64,000 bases of DNA, taken from Chryseobacterium gleum (GTDB lineage Bacteria > Bacteroidota > Bacteroidia > Flavobacteriales_D > Crocinitomicaceae). A program made the position numbers and the translations under genes. The notes under the pieces were generated by a model, which had not been told where the DNA came from, made no database searches, and worked only from the letters and a program-made list of their open reading frames with translations. The first letter of the stretch is position 1, and the number at the start of each line of letters is the position of its first letter. The stretch covers positions 62,001 through 126,000 of the forward strand of contig CAMAXI010000001.1 in the NCBI GenBank assembly GCA_945862165.1. Direction: 5' to 3'. Positions 36,700-45,478 of this stretch are shown here, one piece after another.

Positions 36700-39018
36700 T
36701 TACGGCAATAAATCTTTTAATTTAAAACTTGTTTTTCCAACATAAATCTTTGCCTTATCCACTTCTGAATTCAAACGATCTAATACAATTTTAGCTGTTT
36801 GTTGGTCTAAATATTCACCTGCCAAAACATTTAATTCTTGACGCATTTTCTTTAAGATAAACGCAGTACGATAAGCACTTAGTATATCATTCTTCGTGAA
36901 ATCATTTTTATCCATCGCAGCAAGTATTGCTGGATTCTTTATTTCTAAATTACTTGCTACTGGATCTGTAAAAGAATTCACTTCAAACGTAATATTATTC
37001 TTCGTTTTAATAATTAATTCTGTTTTACGTAAACGAACAAATGAAGTATCCATACGTGAATCACGTCGTGCTTCCGGCGTACTACCTGGATAGGTATTCA
37101 ACTCCCCTACTTTTGGAGATTTTACCGTTTTCAAACCATTCCACATACCAACACCATTTCCTTTTGCTTGAATATATATAGGTAGTTTTTTATTCAACAT
37201 CGATTCAAAAAATTGTTTGACAGCAACACTATCTTCTTTTAAAATCAATTGTTTATCTAGTGTAAATTTATCCGATTCAAATGCATCTTCTAATTTAATT
37301 TGTAATCTAGCATCATAGGAAGGTTCAGCGTCAGTCAAATGTATATGCAACATAACTTCATCCGCTTGTTTTGACAAACAGGAATATGGTATTGACAATA
37401 GACGAACTTCAAACGTATCTGAAACCTCACTTTCTGGAAATTGAAACTCTTGTGTTAACATATCAAATGTGGTGGAATCACTGAACGTATATATCCCATT
37501 TTTATAGGTGAACTTTGCCCAATTTGTCCCCATCAAACTATTGTAATAATTCAATTTCAATTGGTATTCAGCAAGTATTTTCTGCGCATTTACTTTTTCG
37601 TATTTTAAATTTTTAATATTCGCTACGTACGATTTATACTTTTCATTTTCACTAATTAATTCTTCCTGAATAATAGATCTTTTATCTCTTTGTGAATCGG
37701 TTTTCGGTTTAATATTTGCAGACTTTTTTGGATCTATTTGTTCATTTGGTCTTTCCGTTCGAGATTTCTTAAGTTCCTTCATTCCTTTTCGGGACATTTT
37801 ATTTTTTGTAATAATAGATGTATTACCAAAATCGTTATATTCTAATTCTAGTTTACGAATATCTTTAGCGCTTTGTGTTTTTTTCTTTTCATAATTTCCA
37901 ATCCAGTAATCAAAACCTCTTTTACCAGAAATCATTTCATTTAATTTCTTAATCTTTATAAATTCCAATTCATGAATTACACTTTGAAAAGTTGCTCCAT
38001 CCGCAAAAGAAGAGTCCGGGGATAAAAAGCGTGTACTACCTGATCCAAATAAATGGTATGACAGTCCTTTTTTTTCAATTACCACAGTTGTTTGTTTTTT
38101 GGAATTGTATCCCCACACATCAAAATGTAAATTTGTCATTTTATGATTCCCAACCGTTTGAAGATAATTTACGGTAAAACGTTTAGGGTAAATAATATTT
38201 TCACCTTTTTCTCCTGATTTTAATTCTAACTGGTAGGGAAATAATCCGACAGCCTTGGGCATTCCTTTATTCCAACGACCTTGCTCATCCCGTTCTCTTT
38301 CGTCTAGCAAACCTGTAGTGTTACTTCCATCTCCAGCTGCTACTAAAATATTTGTAAAAAACTCTGCTTCTCCGCCAAGAGCCTTATAAATATAATAAGC
38401 ACGGTTTTCAACATATTTATTGACTGCAAAATTAATAGCATCTAACGCATTCAATTGATCACTTTTAGTCAAGAAATAAAACGAACTCATCATCTCTCTT
38501 TTTTCCTCTAAACTTAATACCGGATCCAAAACCGTATAGATTTTTTTATGCGGAGATTCATTTCCTTTTGCATCTTCTTTGATTGCTGATCGCGGAAGTT
38601 TTTTAATCAGCAAATCATCAAAATTTTGAAGTTTACTTTGATACAGAGCAATATCCTCCTCATTTTCAAAACGTTTAGCTAATAATATTTTATTTAACTC
38701 CATTAAAGCCATTTTATTCGCAGCCTCTGCAATTAGCCCCTTTGGCGATTTTGCAATTTCAGAAGAACGAATAAATAATAAACTGGGATTATTGATGATA
38801 ATGGATTCGATGGAATCATAATTTAAATCTCCACTCGCAAAACTTATTTGAGGACCTTTATATTCTATGTAACGACCAATATTCTTTTCTAGAATTGGAC
38901 TTTTACGTACAATGTGGAAAAAATAAGCTTTTTCCTCAGCTGTTAACTTGCTGTTTTCTTGCGAAAAAGAAAAGATATATAGAAATAAGATGGATACAAC
39001 GGATACAATTCTGTTCAT
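36700..39018 (-). CDS. large exported protein of unknown function
   Basis: Not recognised. The 772-residue precursor has a signal peptide (NRIVSVVSILFLYIFSFSQ, residues 2-20) and is otherwise soluble. The N-terminal part is helical and charged. A segment at about 325-365 (SYHLFGSGSTRFLSPDSSF) precedes a highly charged, coiled-coil-like stretch at about 385-510 rich in Lys/Glu. The C-terminal third mixes beta segments (IPYSCLSKQADEVMLHIHLT) with a final helical part (ILKKMRQELNVLAGEYLDQQ). No T9SS sorting domain, lipobox or catalytic motif is seen, so it is likely periplasmic. It is monocistronic and convergent with the helicase gene. Confidence 0.8.
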   Translation of the reverse strand: MNRIVSVVSILFLYIFSFSQENSKLTAEEKAYFFHIVRKSPILEKNIGRYIEYKGPQISFASGDLNYDSIESIIINNPSLLFIRSSEIAKSPKGLIAEAANKMALMELNKILLAKRFENEEDIALYQSKLQNFDDLLIKKLPRSAIKEDAKGNESPHKKIYTVLDPVLSLEEKREMMSSFYFLTKSDQLNALDAINFAVNKYVENRAYYIYKALGGEAEFFTNILVAAGDGSNTTGLLDERERDEQGRWNKGMPKAVGLFPYQLELKSGEKGENIIYPKRFTVNYLQTVGNHKMTNLHFDVWGYNSKKQTTVVIEKKGLSYHLFGSGSTRFLSPDSSFADGATFQSVIHELEFIKIKKLNEMISGKRGFDYWIGNYEKKKTQSAKDIRKLELEYNDFGNTSIITKNKMSRKGMKELKKSRTERPNEQIDPKKSANIKPKTDSQRDKRSIIQEELISENEKYKSYVANIKNLKYEKVNAQKILAEYQLKLNYYNSLMGTNWAKFTYKNGIYTFSDSTTFDMLTQEFQFPESEVSDTFEVRLLSIPYSCLSKQADEVMLHIHLTDAEPSYDARLQIKLEDAFESDKFTLDKQLILKEDSVAVKQFFESMLNKKLPIYIQAKGNGVGMWNGLKTVKSPKVGELNTYPGSTPEARRDSRMDTSFVRLRKTELIIKTKNNITFEVNSFTDPVASNLEIKNPAILAAMDKNDFTKNDILSAYRTAFILKKMRQELNVLAGEYLDQQTAKIVLDRLNSEVDKAKIYVGKTSFKLKDLLP

Positions 39019-39114
39019 ATTTTTGTTTTAAAAGAAATAACAAACAAAAATAGAGATTATTGCACGGTCAAAAATTCAATATTCAATTACATTTAAACAA
39101 TGAAATCTGAATAA

Positions 39115-40416
39115 TTACCTGCACTTGGAAATTAAAACAGGTTGTTTTTTAATCCGTATACGCGGAAATAATGATTCCACATATTTTTTTTGTTTTTTAG
39201 CGATACTAACATAACTATAGGTGTCATAAATATCTATCATCCCTAATTCCTCTTTTTGTATCTCTGTTTCTTGTAAAAAGAAACCAACAACATCCAATTT
39301 TCGGATTTTATGTTTTCTTCCTGCAGACAAATAATACGTAACCCATTGTGCTTCATTAAATTCACCAATAACTTCTGGCGCCTTAATTAATTCAATGGAA
39401 AAAGTATTTACATACGGTGGTAAAGGCTCTTCTTCAGACTGAATTAAATATACACTTCCATCTTTTTTCATTCGCGCAGTCCTACCGTTGCGGTGCGTAA
39501 AATCTTGAATGGTATGTGGATACTGATAATGAAAAACGGCCTCAATTTCTGGGATATCAATCCCTCTTGCTGCTAAATCTGTACAAACCAAACAATTCGC
39601 TGAACCATTTCTGAATTTAACCAAAGCCCTTTCGCGATCTATTTGTTCCATTCCTCCATGAAAAAGAACATTGGATTTACCATATTCGTTTAAATGTTGG
39701 GAAATTCGTTCCGCAGCTTCTCGGAAAGAACAAAAAATTAATACGGGACCAAAATTTTTAGATGCTAAAAAAGAAACCAAAGCAAATAATTTATCATGTC
39801 CAACGGCTTCAACACAGTAGTAACTTAAATTTGGTCGTTCTTCTTGTATAAAGTTATTAATAGAAAAATTAAATTCTTTTAAAAAATCTGGTAAACTTTC
39901 AATTTCTGTCGCACTAATTAATTGAATAGATTTTAACGTGTTCGTATAGGCATAAATCTGACTTATTTCATTTAAAAAACCCATTTCCAAGGTTTTATCG
40001 TATTCGTCTATTACTAAATGTGAAAAACCTGCTAAACCAATTGTTCCTCTTTTTAAATGATCTAATATTCTACCCGGTGTTGCAATCACCACTTGCGGAA
40101 ATTCTTGTAATTGTAGACTTTCGTTTTTAACAGAATGACCTCCATAACATAAGACGGTTTTTCTACCAGTCTTTAAAGAAGCATAATTTTTCGCTACCTG
40201 TCCGGCTAATTCACGGGTTGGACAAAGAATTAAAACCTGTCCATTAAACACATCTTTTTGCAATTGAACTTCTAATTGAACACAAAAGGCTAATGTTTTA
40301 CCACTACCAGTATTTGCTAACAATATCGAAAAAGGAGCATCATTTTCCCAATAAGAAGTCTGCATATTAGTAGGTTTTTCTAACCCTGTCTTTGAGAAAA
40401 TAGTGTTTACAAGCAT
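39115..40416 (-). CDS. DEAD-box-like RNA helicase with DEYD motif
   Basis: Superfamily 2 helicase of 433 residues, probably RNA-remodelling. Motif I is ANTGSGKT (34-41), Ia PTRELAGQ, Ib TPGRILDH, and motif II is DEYD at 137-140 instead of DEAD. Motif III is SAT (LISATEIE), followed by VCTDLAARGIDIPE and motif VI HRNGRTAR. The Q motif region (KPTNMQTSYW) is shortened and the protein begins close to it. The last about 110 residues form a compact extension without the long basic tail seen in RhlE types. It is distinct from the RhlE-like helicase at 44063. Confidence 0.9.
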   Translation of the reverse strand: MLVNTIFSKTGLEKPTNMQTSYWENDAPFSILLANTGSGKTLAFCVQLEVQLQKDVFNGQVLILCPTRELAGQVAKNYASLKTGRKTVLCYGGHSVKNESLQLQEFPQVVIATPGRILDHLKRGTIGLAGFSHLVIDEYDKTLEMGFLNEISQIYAYTNTLKSIQLISATEIESLPDFLKEFNFSINNFIQEERPNLSYYCVEAVGHDKLFALVSFLASKNFGPVLIFCSFREAAERISQHLNEYGKSNVLFHGGMEQIDRERALVKFRNGSANCLVCTDLAARGIDIPEIEAVFHYQYPHTIQDFTHRNGRTARMKKDGSVYLIQSEEEPLPPYVNTFSIELIKAPEVIGEFNEAQWVTYYLSAGRKHKIRKLDVVGFFLQETEIQKEELGMIDIYDTYSYVSIAKKQKKYVESLFPRIRIKKQPVLISKCR

Positions 40417-40440
40417 CTTTGATAATTCTATTGTATAAAT

Positions 40441-41097
40441 TTATTTATTCCCTTTTTCAAAATCAGAAATAAATTGAGCTAAACCACTGTCTGTTAATGG
40501 ATGTTTTGTTAATGCTTTCAATGCAGACAAAGGAACAGTTACTAAATCTGCTCCGATTTCAGCGCACGAAATAATATGCATTGGATTTCGAATCGAAGCC
40601 GCTAATATTTGCGTTTCAAAACCGTAATTATCAAAAATCATTCTTATTTGAGCTACTAACGCAATACCATCGGAAGAGATATCATCTAAACGTCCAACAA
40701 ATGGTGAAACATACGTTGCACCAACTTTAGCTGCAAGTATCGCTTGACCTGCGGAAAAAATTAAGGTGCAATTTGTTTTGATTCCTTTTTCTGATAGGTA
40801 TTTAATCGCTTTAATTCCTTCGGGAATCATCGGGATTTTAACAACAATATTTGGATGTAATTCCGCCAGTATTTCTGCTTCTGCAAGCATAGACTTAAAA
40901 TCTAGCCCCATCACTTCAGCACTTACATCTCCTTCTACAAGGTTGCAAATATCTACGTAATGCTTTAGTATATTGTTTTTTCCAGTGATTCCTTCTTTAG
41001 CCATTAAAGTAGGATTTGTTGTTACTCCATCTAAAATTCCAAGTTCATTTGCTTCTTGAATCTCTTTTAGATTTGCAGTGTCGATAAAAAATTTCAT
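40441..41097 (-). CDS. transaldolase / fructose-6-phosphate aldolase family (TalC-like)
   Basis: Small TIM-barrel aldolase of 218 residues, the length of the FSA/TalC subgroup. It interconverts pentose-phosphate and glycolytic sugars, or cleaves fructose-6-phosphate. Visible signatures are MKFFIDTANLKEIQEA at the start, DGVTTNPTLMAKEG (about residues 24-37), NIVVKIPMIPEGIKAI with the Schiff-base Lys at about 87, TLIFSAGQAILAAKVGATYVSPFVGRLDD (split here as CTLIFSAGQA and VGATYVSPFVGR), and ILAASIRNPMHI. Transaldolase versus FSA activity cannot be decided by eye. It is downstream of the SRP RNA gene on the same strand. Confidence 0.93.
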   Translation of the reverse strand: MKFFIDTANLKEIQEANELGILDGVTTNPTLMAKEGITGKNNILKHYVDICNLVEGDVSAEVMGLDFKSMLAEAEILAELHPNIVVKIPMIPEGIKAIKYLSEKGIKTNCTLIFSAGQAILAAKVGATYVSPFVGRLDDISSDGIALVAQIRMIFDNYGFETQILAASIRNPMHIISCAEIGADLVTVPLSALKALTKHPLTDSGLAQFISDFEKGNK

Positions 41098-41116
41098 AGA
41101 TTAAAATAGAAGGCAC

Positions 41117-41218
41117 AAAAAAAGGGTAAGCTACTTTTATCGCACCGCTCAACCTCTTACCTTTGCTACGTTCCCGTCCTGGAGGAGTCAGAAGGAGCTA
41201 GTCGTAAAAGACTTACCC
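41117..41218 (-). ncRNA. ffs: 4.5S-type signal recognition particle RNA
   Basis: About 95-nucleotide RNA whose ends pair: GGGTAAG at 41218-41212 with CTTACCC at 41130-41124, followed by seven T (41123-41117) as terminator. The apical part contains GGACGGGAACGTAGCAA, the conserved Ffh-binding loop in its Bacteroidota form, inside a long imperfect hairpin (CTCCTTC... / CCAGGACGGG). It partners Ffh and FtsY for co-translational membrane targeting. A perfect TATATTTG lies immediately upstream. The pairing and loop were read by eye, not by covariance model. Confidence 0.9.
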
Positions 41219-41222
41219 ATGG

Positions 41223-41256
41223 CAAATATACATATTTTTTTTGTTCGATACACAAA
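41223..41256 (-). promoter_or_regulatory. ffs promoter
   Basis: On the - strand TTTG (41256-41253), 22-base spacer, TATATTTG (41230-41223). Transcription would begin about 5 bases downstream, at the G-run that opens the SRP RNA. Confidence 0.65.
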
Positions 41257-41351
41257 AAAATTAAGGTAAATAAACAAGATGTTAAATAGGTATGAGATAG
41301 GACTTAACATTCCTTAACAAGATCTAAAAAACAATTTTCACGAAACTTCGT

Positions 41352-41359
41352 TATTTTTG
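41352..41359 (+). promoter_or_regulatory. Bacteroidota -7 element of the HtrA protease gene
   Basis: TATTTTTG fits TAnnTTTG, 25 bases before the start codon at 41385. No clear -33 TTTG. Confidence 0.45.
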
Positions 41360-41384
41360 TTTTGAAATCTAAAAGAATAATATA

Positions 41385-42854
41385 ATGAAGACAAATTTTA
41401 AATTTTTAGGATTAGGTTTACTTGGTGGTATGTTACCATTGGGTTTGTTTTTGTGTTTTAATAATCCCTCAAAATCATTGAGTGATGAAGTATTAGATGG
41501 AAATCGTTATCACCAAGCACGATTCGCTTCCTTAGGTGCAAATCCAATGATGACCGAAAATTTTGTGGATGCTGCTGAAAACACGATAAATTCAGTTGTT
41601 CATGTTACTACCAAAGTGGTTAAAACATCCGTTCAACAAGATCCGTTTTTTGAATTTTTCTATGGACCTGGTTCCGGAAATCGTGAATTTAAACAATATG
41701 GATCAGGTTCAGGTTCGGGGGTAATTGTTTCTTCGGAAGGGTATATTGTCACCAATAACCACGTGATTGATAATGCAAGCGAAATCGAAGTTATATTAAA
41801 TGACAACTCAAAATATAGTGCAACTGTTGTTGGTGCAGACCCATCTACGGATGTAGCTATTTTAAAAATAAATGCTCCAAACTTAAAACCAATCGCACTA
41901 GGAAATAGTGACGATTTAAGAGTTGGTGAATGGGTATTAGCAGTTGGGAATCCGTTCAACCTTACCTCTACAGTAACAGCGGGTATTGTTAGTGCTAAAG
42001 CACGTAATATTAATATATTATCCGACAGAACGAACAATAATGTTGTGCCTATCGAGTCATTTATTCAAACAGATGCTGCTGTAAACCCGGGGAATAGTGG
42101 TGGTGCATTAGTAAATACCAAAGGAGAATTAATTGGAATTAACTCTGCAATATCTTCTCCTACAGGAAGTTATTCTGGTTATTCATTCGCTATTCCAATT
42201 AATCTTGTTCAAAAAGTGATGCGTGACTTAATCGACTTTGGTGTTGTACAACGTGGGTTTTTAGGTGTTCAAATTGCAGATATTAATCAAGAAATAAAAG
42301 AGAAAAATGATTTGCCATCCTTAAAGGGTGTTTATATTTCCAAAGTTACAGAGGATGGATGCGCTGATAAAGCTGGCATAAAAGATGGATCTGTTATATT
42401 AAAAGTTGGTATGAAGGAAGTGAATTCTTCTGCTGAATTACAAGAAGAAATTGGTAAACGTCGTCCTGGGGATAATGTAACCTTAACCATTCGGTCCAAG
42501 AAAGGAATTACTGAAACTGTGGATGTCATTTTAAGAAATAGCGAAGGAAACACATCTTTAATGAATAAAAACGAAGTTTCTAAAACAAGTGCATTAGGAG
42601 CAATTTTTGTAAACTTAACCGAAAAAGAGAAGAAAGAATTAAATATTGCTTATGGTGTAAAAATTAAAACCTTAAACGCTGGTAAATTAAAAGGACTTGG
42701 AGTTGAAGAAGGTATGATTATTACTAAAATTAACAACGATCCTGTAGAATCTGTAGAGCAATTAACGGCTAAATTGAGCTCTGGAAATAGAGGTATATTA
42801 TTGGAAGTTATGACCAAAAGTGGTAAAAAAGATTATATTGGATTTGGATTATAA
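41385..42854 (+). CDS. Do/HtrA family serine protease (DegP/DegQ-like)
   Basis: Periplasmic protease/chaperone for misfolded envelope proteins, 489 residues. The N-terminal hydrophobic segment (FLGLGLLGGMLPLGLFLCF, about 7-25) is a signal peptide or anchor. The trypsin-like domain has catalytic His126 (TNNHVID), Asp156 (DPSTDVAIL) and Ser238 (NPGNSGGAL). Two PDZ domains follow: the first at about 285-375 (GFLGVQIADINQE, GCADKAGIKDGSVILKVG), the second at about 395-485 (LGVEEGMIITKINNDPVESV). It is monocistronic, with its own -7 element and a hairpin terminator. Confidence 0.96.
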   Translation: MKTNFKFLGLGLLGGMLPLGLFLCFNNPSKSLSDEVLDGNRYHQARFASLGANPMMTENFVDAAENTINSVVHVTTKVVKTSVQQDPFFEFFYGPGSGNREFKQYGSGSGSGVIVSSEGYIVTNNHVIDNASEIEVILNDNSKYSATVVGADPSTDVAILKINAPNLKPIALGNSDDLRVGEWVLAVGNPFNLTSTVTAGIVSAKARNINILSDRTNNNVVPIESFIQTDAAVNPGNSGGALVNTKGELIGINSAISSPTGSYSGYSFAIPINLVQKVMRDLIDFGVVQRGFLGVQIADINQEIKEKNDLPSLKGVYISKVTEDGCADKAGIKDGSVILKVGMKEVNSSAELQEEIGKRRPGDNVTLTIRSKKGITETVDVILRNSEGNTSLMNKNEVSKTSALGAIFVNLTEKEKKELNIAYGVKIKTLNAGKLKGLGVEEGMIITKINNDPVESVEQLTAKLSSGNRGILLEVMTKSGKKDYIGFGL

Positions 42855-42876
42855 TATTCAAAATCAATTAAATAAT

Positions 42877-42909
42877 AAAAGAGGTTGCAATTGTAACCTC
42901 TTTTTTTTG
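42877..42909 (+). terminator. rho-independent terminator of the HtrA gene
   Basis: AAAAGAGGTTGCAA (42877-42890) pairs with TTGTAACCTCTTTT (42891-42904) with one wobble pair and almost no loop, continuing into a T-run (42901-42908). Confidence 0.85.
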
Positions 42910-42922
42910 TAGTAGTAAAAAC

Positions 42923-42951
42923 AAAAAAACGCCTAGATAAATCTAGACGTT
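42923..42951 (-). terminator. rho-independent terminator of trxB
   Basis: On the - strand AACGTCTAGA, loop TTTA, TCTAGGCGTT (one T-G pair), then a T-run at 42927-42923. It lies 24 bases beyond the trxB stop. Confidence 0.8.
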
Positions 42952-42974
42952 ACTTATTTATAATTATAAATTAC

Positions 42975-43931
42975 TTAATGACCTTTTGCTGACAAATAAC
43001 GTTCAGCATCTAATGCAGCCATACAACCTGTTCCAGCAGCTGTAATTGCTTGACGGTAATTTTTATCTGCAGCATCACCAGCTACAAATACACCAGCAAC
43101 ATTTGTTTTCGAAGTTCCAGGTTGTGCATATTTGATATACCCTGTTTCATCTAAATCAATATAATCTGCGAAAATATCTGTATTTGGTTTATGACCAATT
43201 GCTACAAAGAATCCTGTACATGGAATAATTTGCTCCTCACCTGTTACTGTATTTTTAACTTTTGCTCCAGTAACTAAATCACCTTCTCCTAGCACTTCGA
43301 CAGTTTCTGTATTATATAGAATATTAATATTTGGCGTTTTCTTTACACGTTCCGCCATGATTTTGGAAGCTCTAAAATCTTCTTTACGCACTAGCATGGT
43401 AACTTTTGTACATAATTTAGATAAGTAATGCGCTTCTTCACAAGCAGAATCTCCAGCACCAACAATTACTGTTTCATGTCCTCTGTAAAAGAAACCATCA
43501 CATACAGCGCAAGCAGAAACACCACCACCTAACTCGAGGTATTTTTGTTCAGAAGGCAGACCTAAATATTTAGCAGATGCACCTGTAGAAATAATAACGG
43601 TTTCCGCATGAATTTCATTTCCAGTTTCTGTCCAACATTTATGTACTTCTCCTGAAAAATCCACTTTCGTAATAAATCCAAATCGAATGTCTGTATCAAA
43701 ACGTTTTGCTTGCGCCTCTAATTCTAACATCATTGCAGGACCTGTAATTCCTTGTGGGTATCCTGGAAAATTTTCAACTTCATTTGTTGTTGTTAATTGT
43801 CCACCTGGTTGCATACCTTGGTACATCACAGGATGCATATCCGCTCTTGCAGCATAAATTGCAGCAGTATACCCTGCAGGACCTGAACCAATTATCAAAC
43901 ACTTTACTTTTTCTATTTCTGTAGTACTCAT
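42975..43931 (-). CDS. trxB: thioredoxin-disulfide reductase
   Basis: FAD/NADPH enzyme that reduces thioredoxin in the cytoplasm. From Met at 43931 it has 318 residues, the usual length. The FAD motif is IIGSGPAGYTAAIYAARA (about residues 13-30), redox Cys141 and Cys144 (SACAVCDGFF), the NADPH motif VIVGAGDSACEEAHYL, and the C-terminal FAD-contact region GVFVAGDAADKNYRQAITAAGTG (about 280-302; read as GVFVAGDAAD and YRQAITAAGTG). Upstream in-frame starts at 43937 and 43985 exist; 43985 is excluded because it precedes the predicted promoter at 43950-43957. Confidence 0.96.
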   Translation of the reverse strand: MSTTEIEKVKCLIIGSGPAGYTAAIYAARADMHPVMYQGMQPGGQLTTTNEVENFPGYPQGITGPAMMLELEAQAKRFDTDIRFGFITKVDFSGEVHKCWTETGNEIHAETVIISTGASAKYLGLPSEQKYLELGGGVSACAVCDGFFYRGHETVIVGAGDSACEEAHYLSKLCTKVTMLVRKEDFRASKIMAERVKKTPNINILYNTETVEVLGEGDLVTGAKVKNTVTGEEQIIPCTGFFVAIGHKPNTDIFADYIDLDETGYIKYAQPGTSKTNVAGVFVAGDAADKNYRQAITAAGTGCMAALDAERYLSAKGH

Positions 43932-43949
43932 ATTCATTTTTTTTAAACC

Positions 43950-43957
43950 CAAAAATA
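43950..43957 (-). promoter_or_regulatory. Bacteroidota -7 promoter element of trxB
   Basis: On the - strand TATTTTTG matches TAnnTTTG; the transcript would start near 43943, 12 bases before the chosen start codon. This position helps decide the trxB start. Confidence 0.5.
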
Positions 43958-44062
43958 AGGATATTTTCTTTTTAATATTCCTCAATATTTTATTTTAACA
44001 CTCCATTAATTATCCTAAAACTTACCTAGACTGAAATTCAAGCGGATAGGTTTTAAACAAAC

Positions 44063-45358
44063 TTAATCTCTTTTTTTAGGTGCAAATCGTCTTTTTTCTT
44101 GTGGTTTGCTTCCTCCAGCACTTTTTGGTTTATTTCCATTCCCTTGTGGACGCTTACCGGAAGCATTTGCATTTCTAGTATTATTAAATGTGCGTTTTTC
44201 CTCTTTTTCAACGACAAATATTTTAGCTGGAAATGGATGATCTTCTACCACTGGAATTTGCATAGAAATCAACTTTTGGATATCTTTCAAATAGGCACGT
44301 TCCTCATATTCACAAAAAGAAACAGCCTTTCCAGAAGCACCTGCCCTACCTGTTCTCCCGATACGATGTACATAAGTTTCAGGGACATTAGGCAATTCAA
44401 AATTTACCACAAATGCCAATGCATCAATATCAATACCGCGAGCTGCAATATCTGTAGCAACCAAAACACGCGTGGTATAATCTTTAAAATTAGTTAATGC
44501 ACGTTGTCTAGCATTTTGCGATTTATTTCCATGAATTGCTTCTGCTTTAATTTTTGCTTTATCTAGGATTTTAACCACTTTATCTGCACCATGTTTCGTA
44601 CGCGTAAACACCAACGCCGATTTTATGGATGGATTATCTAATAGATGCACCAATAATGCATTTTTATTTCCTTTATCCACATAATAAACCTCTTGTTGAA
44701 TTGTCTCTGCCGTAGAAGAAACAGGAGTAACCTCTACCTTTTCAGGATTTGTCAATATGTTGCCTGCTAATACTTTAATCGTATCTGGCATGGTTGCCGA
44801 GAAAAACAAGGATTGACGTTTTTCTGGTATAACCTTTAAAATTTTCTTCACATCATTTACGAATCCCATGTCTAACATACGATCCGCTTCATCCAAAACA
44901 AACAATTGAATATCATTTAAACGGATTACTCCCTGGCCAATTAAATCTAGTAAACGTCCTGGAGTAGCTACTAAAATATCTACACCTGCTTTGATCGCAT
45001 TTACTTGGGAACTTTGTGTAACCCCTCCAAAAATTACAGTATGTCTTAATTTAGTATAACGACCATAACTTGCGAAACTTTCGCCAATTTGTATTGCTAA
45101 CTCCCTAGTTGGGGTAACAATTAACGCATGGATTTTATTATTTCGTTCTCCAGCTTCTTTACGGTTATAAAGTAATTGAATAATTGGAATTGCAAATGCA
45201 GCTGTTTTACCTGTTCCGGTTTGTGCACACCCTAATAAATCAGTTCCTTCTAATAGAATTGGTATCGATTGTTCTTGGATTGGTGTTGGATTGGTGTAAC
45301 CTTCTTCGTTTAAAGCCTTAAGAATAGGCTCAATTAAATTTAAATCTTCAAATTTCAT
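44063..45358 (-). CDS. DEAD-box RNA helicase, RhlE-like
   Basis: ATP-dependent RNA helicase of 431 residues, probably in ribosome assembly or RNA turnover. The Q motif is [19 protein letters not shown] (about 19-37), motif I AQTGTGKT (about 46-53), then [20 protein letters not shown] with RMLDMGF, FSATMP, ARGIDID and [10 protein letters not shown]. The C-terminal 60 residues are basic and low-complexity ([20 protein letters not shown]), typical of RhlE RNA-binding tails. It begins 54 bases downstream of a predicted transcription start and is the gene upstream of trxB on the same strand, with a 131-base gap. Confidence 0.95.
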   Translation of the reverse strand: MKFEDLNLIEPILKALNEEGYTNPTPIQEQSIPILLEGTDLLGCAQTGTGKTAAFAIPIIQLLYNRKEAGERNNKIHALIVTPTRELAIQIGESFASYGRYTKLRHTVIFGGVTQSSQVNAIKAGVDILVATPGRLLDLIGQGVIRLNDIQLFVLDEADRMLDMGFVNDVKKILKVIPEKRQSLFFSATMPDTIKVLAGNILTNPEKVEVTPVSSTAETIQQEVYYVDKGNKNALLVHLLDNPSIKSALVFTRTKHGADKVVKILDKAKIKAEAIHGNKSQNARQRALTNFKDYTTRVLVATDIAARGIDIDALAFVVNFELPNVPETYVHRIGRTGRAGASGKAVSFCEYEERAYLKDIQKLISMQIPVVEDHPFPAKIFVVEKEEKRTFNNTRNANASGKRPQGNGNKPKSAGGSKPQEKRRFAPKKRD

Positions 45359-45418
45359 AGGAAAATGTTCATCGATTTTCCTACTCTGTTCTGAATTAAA
45401 CCCTAGGAATACGAGTTA

Positions 45419-45426
45419 CAAATATA
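45419..45426 (-). promoter_or_regulatory. Bacteroidota -7 promoter element of the RhlE-like gene
   Basis: TATATTTG on the - strand, 61 bases before the start codon at 45358. The -33 partner is unclear. The leader of about 54 bases would be long for this window. Confidence 0.45.
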
Positions 45427-45478
45427 CGGAAAATTAGTTGTTGGTCGTTAGAAATAGTATTACAAGGAAAATTAGAAA

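Noticed and set aside
43932-43985. N-terminal extension of trxB to 43985
   Set aside because: It lies upstream of the predicted transcription start near 43943 and is not part of the TrxB fold.
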